Shown here: piece after piece, positions 55,502 through 63,047 of the stretch
Position numbering within the stretch: position 1 is the stretch's first letter
Layout of the letters: every line of letters begins with the position of its first letter
NCBI RefSeq assembly: GCF_025133575.1
Contig: NZ_CP104011.1
Span: forward strand, 248,001-312,000
DNA length: 64,000 bases
Direction: 5' to 3'
Source of the DNA: Pseudomonas sp. GCEP-101
GTDB taxonomy: Bacteria; Pseudomonadota; Gammaproteobacteria; Pseudomonadales; Pseudomonadaceae
Notes under the pieces: model-generated
Told to the model about the DNA's origin: nothing
Seen by the model: the letters and a program-made list of their open reading frames with translations, nothing else
Database searches by the model: none
Program-made: the position numbers and the translations under genes

Positions 55502-56041
55502 TTAACGCTCGCCCATCAGCCATTCCACTTGCAGCTCATGCTGGCCGCGCTCGTCGGTGACGAAAATGGTCCCTTCGCTGATCATCACGGTCCAGTTGAT
55601 CGAGCGCGGCAGGTCGCGGGAGATTTCCTCCAGCGGCTCCTGGGGCAAGGCGACGACGTTGAGATTCTTCAGATGGCGCACGCTGTCGAGCACCTTGGTG
55701 GTCCACACGCGCAGGTTGCCGTAGGCGACCAGAGTCAGCTTCTCGCAGCGACGCGAGCACCAGGTCAGGCGCTCGGCGTCGGGCTGGCCGACTTCGATCC
55801 AGTGCAGCACCCGGTCGTCCAGGCTCTTTTCCCAGAGCGAGGGCTCCTCCACGTCCGACAGGCCACGGCCGAAGGCCAGTTGCTCGTTGTACCAGATGAC
55901 GTAGGCGAGCAGGCGCACCGCCAGGCGTTCCTCGGTTTCCGAAGGATGGCGGGCAACGGTGAAGCGCAGGGTCTCGTAGACCCCGCGGTCGAGGTCGGTC
56001 AGGCTGATATCGGCTTTGTAGGGCGTGGCGGACAGGGCCAT
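55502..56041 (-). CDS. yaeQ: YaeQ family protein
   Basis: A 179-residue YaeQ protein with the family pattern MALSATPYKADISLTDLDRG, YETLRFTVARHPSETEERLA, VRLLAYVIWYNEQLAFGRGL and a C-terminal strand LQVEWLMGER. The fold is related to PD-(D/E)XK nucleases, but the function is not established. ATG at 56041 follows GGGAA; an ATG 6 nt upstream is too close to that site. The frame stays open far upstream over the GGDEF gene and is not coding there. It lies 67 bp before recJ. Confidence 0.92.
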   Translation of the reverse strand: MALSATPYKADISLTDLDRGVYETLRFTVARHPSETEERLAVRLLAYVIWYNEQLAFGRGLSDVEEPSLWEKSLDDRVLHWIEVGQPDAERLTWCSRRCEKLTLVAYGNLRVWTTKVLDSVRHLKNLNVVALPQEPLEEISRDLPRSINWTVMISEGTIFVTDERGQHELQVEWLMGER

Positions 56042-56102
56042 GGGCATTCCCGGCGAATTTTCGAAGGCGGCAAGTCTACCGCGAAAGCACCTGCGCCGTG
56101 GC

Positions 56103-57281
56103 TCAACTACGTGGACGCCGGTCGGCTCCAGGCTCCGGCGCGGCCAGTTCGATGCGGTTGCGGCCCTTGGCCTTGGCGGCATAGAGCGCCTGGTCGGCCA
56201 GCGATAGCAGACGCAGCAGGTCATGCCCGGCCTCGCGCGTGGTGGCGATGCCAATGCTGACGCTGAGCTGGCCCTCGGCCATGAACGGCAGCTCGGCGAA
56301 CTCGCGGCGCACCCGTTCGGCCACCTGGCAGGCACCCTCGGTGTCGGCGGCGACCAGCAGGCAGGCGAACTCTTCGCCGCCGATGCGGGCGAACTGGTCG
56401 TGCTTGCGCATCCGCGAGGCGGTGATGCGGCTGAACTCCACCAGCACGCGGTCGCCGGCGGGATGGCCGAAGGAGTCGTTGAGGCGCTTGAAGTTGTCCA
56501 GGTCGCAGAGCAGCAGCGAGGCCTGCTCGCCACGCTCGGCGCACAGGCGCAGCAGGCGCTCGCCGGTTTCCATGAAGGCGCGGCGGTTGCCCACGCCGGT
56601 CAGCGGGTCGCTCAGGGCAGCGCTGCGGAACTGCAGCTCGGCGCGCTCCTTGACCATCGCCAGGGTGGCGAAGGCGATGCCGATGGCGAACAGCATCGTC
56701 TCGAAGACCAGGAAGGTGAAGAAGGTCGAGCCCTCGCCATTGTTCGCCACGCTGGAGAACGGCATGCCGCGGTCCACCACCAGCCGCACGCCGTAGACCA
56801 GCGTGTGGAAGGCCAGCAGTATCAGGGTCGGGCGCAGCTCCACTTCCAGCTGGCGGCGGCTGCGCCAGAGTTCGGAGAGCGACGCCAGGCAATAGAGGAT
56901 GGTGATAGCGGTGCTGACCAGCACCCGCGCGGCGAGGGACTCGTAGAACGCCGGGACCAGGCAGAGCACCGCCCACAGGGCGGCGCCAGCCGCGATCAGC
57001 GGCCAGTTCGCCGCGCGGCCGGCGAAGACCCGCATGGAGGTCCAGGTCATCGCCGCACACAGGTGCAGGATGACGTTGCCGACCAGGATGGCCACCCAGT
57101 CGACGCCGATGCCGCGCAAGGTCCCCAGGAACGTACCGAGGGCGCCCAGCAGCAGCGCAGCGCTCATGCAGCCTAGGGTCGGTTCGCGTCGGCCGCTGTG
57201 CCAGGCAAAGGCCATCAGCACACCGACCAGGGTCAGGACGTAAAGGTCGACGACCACCAGCGTCGGCAGGTTCAACGTCAT
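56103..57281 (-). CDS. Membrane-bound GGDEF diguanylate cyclase
   Basis: A 392-residue protein. The N-terminal half has about six or seven membrane segments (VVVDLYVLTLVGVLMAFAWH to MLFAIGIAFATLAMVKERAE) and no recognised sensor domain. The C-terminal GGDEF domain starts at SDPLTGVGNRRAFMETGERL; the active site is GGEEF in RIGGEEFACLL, competent for making cyclic di-GMP from GTP. The position that would hold an RxxD inhibitory site, five residues before GGEEF, reads HDQFARI, so product inhibition at that site is doubtful. ATG at 57281 follows GAGGGGG. Same strand as yaeQ, 61 bp upstream of it. Confidence 0.92.
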   Translation of the reverse strand: MTLNLPTLVVVDLYVLTLVGVLMAFAWHSGRREPTLGCMSAALLLGALGTFLGTLRGIGVDWVAILVGNVILHLCAAMTWTSMRVFAGRAANWPLIAAGAALWAVLCLVPAFYESLAARVLVSTAITILYCLASLSELWRSRRQLEVELRPTLILLAFHTLVYGVRLVVDRGMPFSSVANNGEGSTFFTFLVFETMLFAIGIAFATLAMVKERAELQFRSAALSDPLTGVGNRRAFMETGERLLRLCAERGEQASLLLCDLDNFKRLNDSFGHPAGDRVLVEFSRITASRMRKHDQFARIGGEEFACLLVAADTEGACQVAERVRREFAELPFMAEGQLSVSIGIATTREAGHDLLRLLSLADQALYAAKAKGRNRIELAAPEPGADRRPRS

Positions 57282-57541
57282 GCAGCCCCCTCGCCACCCA
57301 CCTGCGCGCATTCGTCGGGGAATGCCGCCAGGCCTGCGGGCTGTCTGCAAATGGGCGAGCGCATCACGGTGTACCTGTCCGAAAACCGGAGAGCTGGAGT
57401 AAGAAACGTCCTTGAATGTCGCTACTCTACGCGCGCCAAAGGTCGGCGCAAAGCACCGCTGCCGGACGTCTGCTCGGCGGCCTGTTCGAAGCGGCGCACA
57501 CGCGTTAGAGTCCGGCGATTACCTTCTGATCGGACAGACCG

Positions 57542-58741
57542 ATGAACAGCACCGCCAAACCCCTCGCCGGCCTCAAGGTCATCGAACTGGGCACCCTCAT
57601 CGCCGGCCCCTTCGCCTCGCGCCTGTGCGCGGAATTCGGCGCCGAGGTCATCAAGGTCGAATCGCCCGATGGCGGCGACCCGCTGCGCAAGTGGCGCAAG
57701 CTCTACGAGGGCACCTCGCTGTGGTGGTTCGTGCAGGCGCGCAACAAGCGGTCGCTGACCTTGAACCTCAAGCACGAGTCCGGCCGCGAGGTACTGAAGA
57801 AGTTGCTGGCCGAGGCCGACATCCTGATCGAGAACTTCCGCCCCGGCGTGCTGGAGAAGCTCGGCCTGGGCTGGGACGTGATCCACGCGCTGAACCCGAA
57901 GCTGGTGATGGTGCGCCTGTCCGGCTTCGGCCAGAGCGGCCCCTACAAGGACCAGCCGGGCTTCGGCGCGGTGGGCGAGTCGATGGGCGGGCTGCGCTAC
58001 ATCACCGGTTTCGAGGACCGCCCGCCGGTGCGCACCGGGATTTCCATCGGCGACTCCATCGCGGCGCTGTGGGGGGTGATCGGCGCGCTGATGGCACTGC
58101 GTCACCGCGAGATGAACGGCGGCGCCGGGCAGGTGGTGGACGTGGCGCTCTACGAAGCGGTGTTCGCCATGATGGAGTCGATGGTGCCGGAGTTCGACGT
58201 GTTCGGCTTCATCCGCGAACGCTCCGGCAACATCATGCCCGGCATCACGCCCTCCTCGGTGCACACCACGGCCGACGGCAAGCACGTGCAGATCGCCGCC
58301 AATGGCGATGCCATCTTCCGCCGCTTCATGACCGCCATCGGCCGCCTCGACCTCGCCGAAGACCCGACCCTGGCCAGCAACGACGGCCGCGATGCCCGCC
58401 GCGACGAGCTGTACGGCATCATCGACCGCTGGGCGCGCTCCGAATCGCTGGACGCCGTGCTGAAGGTGCTCAACGACGCCGAGGTGCCGGCCAGCCGCAT
58501 CTTCTCCGCCGAGGACATGTTCGCCGACCCGCAATTCCTCGCGCGGGAGATGTTCCTCTCGGCCAAGTTGCCCGACGGCAAGCCGTTCCGCATGCCCGGC
58601 ATCGTTCCCAAACTCTCCGAGACGCCCGGCAGCGCCGAGTGGATCGGGCCCAAGCTGGGCGAACATACGGACGAGGTGCTGTCCGGGTTGGGGTACGACG
58701 CAGCGGCCATCGCGGCGCTGCGCAAGGATGGCGCGGTCTGA
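57542..58741 (+). CDS. CaiB/BaiF class III CoA-transferase
   Basis: A 399-residue CoA-transferase of family III, which moves CoA between carboxylic acids. N-terminal LAGLKVIELGTLIAGPFASR and LCAEFGAEVIKVESPDGGDP, middle NKRSLTLNLKHESGREVLKK, and RTGISIGDSIAALWGVIGAL with the candidate catalytic Asp are typical. ATG at 57542. It stands alone, divergent from the GGDEF gene across 260 bp (57282-57541) in which nothing specific is seen, and is followed by REP sequences. The acid substrate cannot be inferred. Confidence 0.92.
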   Translation: MNSTAKPLAGLKVIELGTLIAGPFASRLCAEFGAEVIKVESPDGGDPLRKWRKLYEGTSLWWFVQARNKRSLTLNLKHESGREVLKKLLAEADILIENFRPGVLEKLGLGWDVIHALNPKLVMVRLSGFGQSGPYKDQPGFGAVGESMGGLRYITGFEDRPPVRTGISIGDSIAALWGVIGALMALRHREMNGGAGQVVDVALYEAVFAMMESMVPEFDVFGFIRERSGNIMPGITPSSVHTTADGKHVQIAANGDAIFRRFMTAIGRLDLAEDPTLASNDGRDARRDELYGIIDRWARSESLDAVLKVLNDAEVPASRIFSAEDMFADPQFLAREMFLSAKLPDGKPFRMPGIVPKLSETPGSAEWIGPKLGEHTDEVLSGLGYDAAAIAALRKDGAV

Positions 58742-58756
58742 GATTTTGCTTTTCGT

Positions 58757-59012
58757 AGGAGCGAGCTTGCTCGCGAACAATCTCGTCGGCCAACTCGGTA
58801 CGATGCGGTTCGCGAGCAAGCTCGCTCCTACAATGCCGCTCGGTGTGGGAGCGGAGCTTCTCCGCGAAATCCCGGCGCAGCCGGGGCAGGTGCCGCCGGC
58901 CTGCGGCCGGATCGCGGATAGAATCCGCTCCTACAAACACCCCTGACTTCGGCGCCGAACCTGTAGGAGCGGGCCATGCCCGCGATCACGGGCGTGGCCC
59001 GTTCCTACAGGG
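58757..59012. repeat. REP cluster
   Basis: A TAGGAGCGAGCTTGCTCGCG doublet (58757-58832), then a GCGGAGCTTCTCCGCG / CCCGGCGCAGCCGGGG / GCGGATAGAATCCGC block like that at 51.7-52.0 kb, then a GGGCCATGCCC doublet (58962-59012). Confidence 0.85.
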
Positions 59013-59017
59013 AGCAC

Positions 59018-59704
59018 TCAGCCGGCTTCCTGCGCCGGTACGTCGCTCTGCGCGATGAATTCCAGCATCTTCTCGCTGCCGTCCAGCAGGTCGGCATGGA
59101 TCGCTTCGCGGGCCGCGTCGCCGTTGCGTTCGCGCAGGGCGCGTAGGACGTCCCAGTGGTGTTCGATGGCCATACGTTCGTTAAAGTCGGCGTAGGCCTG
59201 GGCGATCAGCGGGCCGGTGCGCATCCACAGGCTGTCGAGGAAGGCGCGCAGCAGCGGCATGCCGGCGATGTCGGCCAGGGCGAAGTGGAAGGCCTGGTTG
59301 AGCTTGAGCGCCAGCACCAGATCCTGGGCATGAATCGCGGCGAGGTTGTCGCGGATGTTGGCTTCCAGTTCGTCCAGCTGCGCGTCGCTGGCGCGCTCGG
59401 CGGCGGTCTGCGCAGCGAGGCCTTCGAGCGCCACGCGGATGCTGCGGATCTCCAGGTACTGCTCGCGGGTGAGCAGCGGCACGCGGATGTCCCGCGGAGT
59501 CTTGAGCACCAGCGCCTGTTCCTTGGCCAACTGCAGGATGGCGTCGCGCACGGGGGTGACGCTGGTGCCCAGTTGCTGGGCCAGGTCACGGATGCGCAGG
59601 CGGTCGTCCGGCTTGAAGCGACCGGTGATCAACGCCTCGCGCAGCAACGCATAGACGCCGCTGCCAAGGTAGGAGTGATTCAGGCCATCGATCGGGTAGT
59701 TCAT
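59018..59704 (-). CDS. GntR family regulator, FCD subfamily
   Basis: A 228-residue regulator. Winged HTH: ALLREALITGRFKPDDRLRI, DLAQQLGTSVTPVRDAILQL. The FCD domain keeps the metal-type pattern: FHFAL, EHHWDVLRAL and AIHADLLDG supply His residues. Start at 59704 (MNYPIDGLNH); an ATG at 59743 would add 13 residues. It lies downstream of the SDR gene on the same strand (72-bp gap) and may be co-transcribed with it. The ATGATGCATCAT palindrome upstream of the SDR gene is a likely binding site. Confidence 0.9.
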   Translation of the reverse strand: MNYPIDGLNHSYLGSGVYALLREALITGRFKPDDRLRIRDLAQQLGTSVTPVRDAILQLAKEQALVLKTPRDIRVPLLTREQYLEIRSIRVALEGLAAQTAAERASDAQLDELEANIRDNLAAIHAQDLVLALKLNQAFHFALADIAGMPLLRAFLDSLWMRTGPLIAQAYADFNERMAIEHHWDVLRALRERNGDAAREAIHADLLDGSEKMLEFIAQSDVPAQEAG

Positions 59705-59776
59705 TGCGTTGTCGTCCGGTGCTGCGGCATTGCCGGCGCGCATGATGCGGATTGCGCGCGGGAGATGCCAGCGCGG

Positions 59777-60511
59777 TCACACATGCTGGCCGCCGTTGAC
59801 GTGGATTTCCGCACCATTCACGTAGGACGCGCCGCTGGTGCAGAGGAAGTGGATCAGCGAGGCGACCTCCTCCGGCTTGCCCAGGCGGTGCAGGGGAATG
59901 TCGCGCTCGACGATCTGCTCGGTGCCCGAGGACAGGATCGCCGTGTCGATCTCCCCCGGTGCGATGGCGTTGACGCGTACACCGTGTGGCCCGAAATCAT
60001 GGGCCATCTCGCGGGTGAGTGCCGCCAGCGCCGCCTTCGAGCAGGCGTAGGCGGCGCCGGCGAACGGGTGCACGCGGGAGCCGGCGATGGAGGTGACGTT
60101 GATCACCGAGCCCCGGGCCGCCTTCAGCTCCTCGAACAGCCCGCGCGCCAGCAGCGCGGTGGAGAACAGGTTGACGTTGAACACCTTGAGCCAGGTGGCG
60201 TAGTCACTGCTCAGCACCCCCAGGCGCTCGCCCTCCGGGCCCTTGGGCGAGATGCCGGCGTTGTTCACCAGCGCGTGCAGGCTGCCGCCGAGCTTCTCGC
60301 GGATCATCGGCAGGCTGGCCTGGACGCTGTCGATGTCTTCCAGGTCCAGGTGGATGTGGTTGATCAGCCCTTCGGCCCAGGGGCATTCGGCGCTCCAGTC
60401 CTGGCGCGAGGCGGTGAACACGCGCCAGCCGGCGGCGTTGAAATGCTTCACCGTGGCGTGGCCGATGCCGCGGCTGGCGCCGGTGAGCAGCAGGGTTCGG
60501 GTCTGGTTCAT
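59777..60511 (-). CDS. Short-chain dehydrogenase/reductase
   Basis: A 244-residue classical SDR using NAD(P). Cofactor motif TGASRGIGHA at the N-terminus, NNAGIS near residue 89, catalytic Ser in NVTSIAGS and the Tyr-Lys pair in YACSKAALAAL; the C-terminus SGASYVNGAEIHVNGGQ is typical. ATG at 60511 follows GAGAGGGA. Divergent from the binding-protein/kinase/aminotransferase operon across about 300 bp. It probably oxidises a hydroxyl intermediate of that pathway. Confidence 0.92.
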   Translation of the reverse strand: MNQTRTLLLTGASRGIGHATVKHFNAAGWRVFTASRQDWSAECPWAEGLINHIHLDLEDIDSVQASLPMIREKLGGSLHALVNNAGISPKGPEGERLGVLSSDYATWLKVFNVNLFSTALLARGLFEELKAARGSVINVTSIAGSRVHPFAGAAYACSKAALAALTREMAHDFGPHGVRVNAIAPGEIDTAILSSGTEQIVERDIPLHRLGKPEEVASLIHFLCTSGASYVNGAEIHVNGGQHV

Positions 60512-60579
60512 GGGGCATCCCTCTCAAGTCTGAACGCGCGATCGGTGAACATCCGTGAAGCGATGGCGCCCATAAAAAC

Positions 60580-60591
60580 ATGATGCATCAT
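60580..60591. promoter_or_regulatory. Perfect 12-bp palindrome ATGATGCATCAT
   Basis: It lies 69 bp upstream of the SDR gene and about 225 bp upstream of the binding-protein gene, in the only divergent region next to the GntR regulator. FCD-type GntR proteins often bind short AT-rich palindromes of this kind. Confidence 0.6.
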
Positions 60592-60668
60592 ATTTTGGAA
60601 GGTGCTTTAATCGATCCGCCTGGTCCTGACCGGCTGTCCGAACAACAACAAGAAACGGAGCACCCCTG

Positions 60669-60707
60669 ATGATCGACTTCACCCGTTCCGCCCGTTCCTC
60701 TCCCTGA
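60669..60707 (+). CDS. Possible leader peptide upstream of the binding-protein gene
   Basis: A 12-codon open frame (MIDFTRSARSSP, stop at 60705-60707) with a good GGAG site 8 nt before its ATG. A second small frame of 19 codons (60707-60766, MSEGVPAGLPAWPG...) starts on its stop codon (TGATG). They lie between the palindrome and the binding-protein gene. Whether they are translated is unknown; the high-quality ribosome site is the only support. Confidence 0.25.
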   Translation: MIDFTRSARSSP

Positions 60708-60815
60708 TGTCCGAGGGCGTACCCGCCGGCCTTCCAGCTTGGCCCGGCGCAGCGCCCCACTCTTGAAGCTGCCCTCTTATTCATGGGCCGGATTGGCCCG
60801 CTCAGGAGTCATCGC

Positions 60816-61844
60816 ATGTTCAAGAAAGCCGTAGCACTGATGATGCTGGCCGGCGGCGCCGCCCAGCTGCATGCCGAAACACTCACCGTGGTGTCCTTCG
60901 GTGGAGACAACAAGGTGGCCCAGGAAAAGGCCTTCTACAAACCCTTCGAGCAGCAGGCGAAGGTCACCGTCCAGGGCGCCGAGTACAACGGCGAGATGGC
61001 CAAGATCAAGGTCATGGCCGACACCGGCAAGACCAGTTGGGACGTGGTCGAGGTGGAGTCCCCGGAATTGATGCGCGGTTGCAGCGAAGGTTTGTTCGAG
61101 CAGCTCGACTGGTCGAAGCTGGGCAAGCGCGAGGACTTCCTCGACGCCGCCGTGAGCGATTGCGGCGTGGGCATTTTCATCTGGTCCACGGTGCTGACCT
61201 ACGACGCCAAGAAGCTCGCCAGCGCCCCCACCGGCTGGGCCGACTTCTGGGACGTGAAGAAGTACCCGGGCAAGCGCGGCCTGCGCCGTGGCGCGAAGTT
61301 CACCCTGGAGTTCGCCCTGGAAGCCGACGGCGTGAAGCAGGCCGACCTGTACAAGGTGCTGGGCACCAAGGAAGGCGTGGACCGCGCGTTCAAGAAGCTC
61401 GACGAGATCAAGCCGTACATCCAGTGGTGGGAAGCCGGCGCGCAACCGCTGCAGTGGCTGGCGGCCGGTGACGTGGTGATGACCAGCGCCTACAACGGCC
61501 GCGTCGCCACCGCGCAGAAGGAAGGCCGCGACTTCACCATCCAGTGGAATGGCAGCATCTATGACCTGGACCACTGGGCCATCGTCAAGGGCAGCCCGAA
61601 GAAGGACCTCTCCGAGCAGTTCATCGCCCTGGCCAACAAGCCCGAGCACCAGAAGGTCTTCGCCGAGAACATTCCCTACGGCCCGACCAACAGGAACACC
61701 ATTCCGCTGATCGACCCGGCCATTGCGCCGAAGCTGCCCACCGCGCCGCAGAACCTTGCGAACGCGCGCGCCATGGACACCGAGTTCTGGATCGACCACG
61801 GCGAGGAACTGGAACAACGCTTCAACGCCTGGGCGAGCAAGTAA
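60816..61844 (+). CDS. Periplasmic substrate-binding protein (PotD-like)
   Basis: A 342-residue binding protein with signal peptide KKAVALMMLAGGAAQLHA. The mature part ETLTVVSFGGDNKVAQEKAF, WDVVEVESPELMRGCSEGLF, YPGKRGLRRGAKFTLEFALE and NGSIYDLDHWAIVKGSPKKD follows the same order as the binding protein at 6756-7781, so both are in the polyamine/opine-binding group. ATG at 60816 follows CAGGAG. No permease or ATPase follows; they may lie beyond the window end. A strong hairpin separates it from the kinase gene. Confidence 0.9.
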   Translation: MFKKAVALMMLAGGAAQLHAETLTVVSFGGDNKVAQEKAFYKPFEQQAKVTVQGAEYNGEMAKIKVMADTGKTSWDVVEVESPELMRGCSEGLFEQLDWSKLGKREDFLDAAVSDCGVGIFIWSTVLTYDAKKLASAPTGWADFWDVKKYPGKRGLRRGAKFTLEFALEADGVKQADLYKVLGTKEGVDRAFKKLDEIKPYIQWWEAGAQPLQWLAAGDVVMTSAYNGRVATAQKEGRDFTIQWNGSIYDLDHWAIVKGSPKKDLSEQFIALANKPEHQKVFAENIPYGPTNRNTIPLIDPAIAPKLPTAPQNLANARAMDTEFWIDHGEELEQRFNAWASK

Positions 61845-61851
61845 GCCCGGC

Positions 61852-61882
61852 GCTCCCGCCCGGCCCCGCGCCGGGCGGGAGC
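61852..61882. other. Strong hairpin after the binding-protein gene
   Basis: GCTCCCGCCCGG and CCGGGCGGGAGC form a perfect 12-bp stem with a 7-nt loop and no T-run. It may stabilise the upstream mRNA so that the binding protein exceeds downstream products. Confidence 0.6.
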
Positions 61883-61958
61883 AACCCTCGCCCGACCACC
61901 GCTCTACTGTTGCACCGCTGGAACTGTTGGACCCGCTGAACCCGTTGGAGAAGTACCC

Positions 61959-63047
61959 GTGCCCCTCAACACCGCTCCCGTCCACGACCACCTGCTGGAA
62001 GCGGCCCCCGCCCAGGTGAGCGACGCCCAGGCCGCTGCCATCGCCGAGGAATACTTCGGCCAGCGCGGCACGCTGCACCGCCTGGCCGGTGAACGCGACC
62101 TGAACTTCCACATCGCCCACGGCCATGGCGAGGACCGCCTGCTGAAGCTCTCCCACCCGCTGGAAGATCCGCAGGTGGTGGACTTTCAGACCCGCGCTCT
62201 GCTGCGCGTCGAAGCCCGGGACCCGACCCTGGCGGTGCAGCGCGTCTACCCTGCGCTGGACGGCGAACACCAGATTCCCCTGGTCGTCGACGGCCAGCCG
62301 ATGATTGCCCGGCTGTTCTCCTTCGTCGATGGCGTCCCGTTGCACCGCGTGCCGCGACGCAGCCGCGCCCTGCGCGAGCACCTGGGCGACAGCCTGGCTC
62401 GCCTCGGCCTGGCCCTCAAAGGCTTCGAGCACCCGGCCACCGCCGGCCACGAATTGCTCTGGGACCTCAAGCACGCCTCGCGGCTGCGCAACCTGCTGCC
62501 CTACCTTGAAGATCGCGACCAGCGTGCGCTGGTCGAGCGCTTCCTCGACAACTTCGAGCGCCACGCCCTGCCCCGCCAGGGCTCGCTGCGCGCCCAGGTC
62601 ATCCACAACGACCTCAACCCGCACAACGTCATCGTCGATGCGCGGCACCCGGACCAGGTGCGCAACATCCTCGACTTCGGCGACATGGTGCATGCCCCGC
62701 TGATCAACGACCTGGGAGTCGCCGCCGCCTACCAGGTGGGCGAACGGGACGCGCCACTGGCCACCGCGTGCGAGATGATCGCCGCGTACCATCGGCGCTG
62801 CCCCTTGCTGGCCGAGGAACAGGAAATCCTTGCCGACCTGATTGCCACGCGGCTGATCATGACCCTGAGCATCACCGCCTGGCGCGCCAGCCTGCACCCC
62901 GAGAACCGCGACTACATCCTGCGCAACACCCGCCACGCCTGGCAGGCCCTGCAAGGCCTGGCCGGCCTTACCCGGGAACAGGCGCAGGAGCAGATCGCCA
63001 CCGCCTGCGCCCCGCACCCTGCGCATCACCAGGAGCCCCGCCCATGA
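61959..63047 (+). CDS. APH-fold small-molecule kinase (hydroxylysine-kinase-like)
   Basis: A 362-residue kinase of the aminoglycoside phosphotransferase/choline kinase fold. The catalytic loop is HNDLNPHNVIVD and the metal-binding segment is ILDFGDMVHAPLINDLGV. Starts with GTG at 61959, preceded by GGAG; no ATG in frame fits. The family member that pairs with a class III PLP enzyme is hydroxylysine kinase, whose product is broken down by a phospholyase; the same two activities lie here in adjacent genes that overlap by 4 nt (ATGA). It is thus more likely a catabolic amino-alcohol kinase than an antibiotic-resistance enzyme. Confidence 0.85.
   Translation: MPLNTAPVHDHLLEAAPAQVSDAQAAAIAEEYFGQRGTLHRLAGERDLNFHIAHGHGEDRLLKLSHPLEDPQVVDFQTRALLRVEARDPTLAVQRVYPALDGEHQIPLVVDGQPMIARLFSFVDGVPLHRVPRRSRALREHLGDSLARLGLALKGFEHPATAGHELLWDLKHASRLRNLLPYLEDRDQRALVERFLDNFERHALPRQGSLRAQVIHNDLNPHNVIVDARHPDQVRNILDFGDMVHAPLINDLGVAAAYQVGERDAPLATACEMIAAYHRRCPLLAEEQEILADLIATRLIMTLSITAWRASLHPENRDYILRNTRHAWQALQGLAGLTREQAQEQIATACAPHPAHHQEPRP

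Noticed and set aside
60777..63029. A 750-codon open frame on the minus strand
   Set aside because: Antisense to the binding protein and kinase, both of which have clear family motifs on the plus strand.
61959..63047. Aminoglycoside-resistance phosphotransferase
   Set aside because: The fold is shared, but gene overlap with a class III PLP enzyme and a binding protein points to catabolism, and there is no sign of a resistance cassette.
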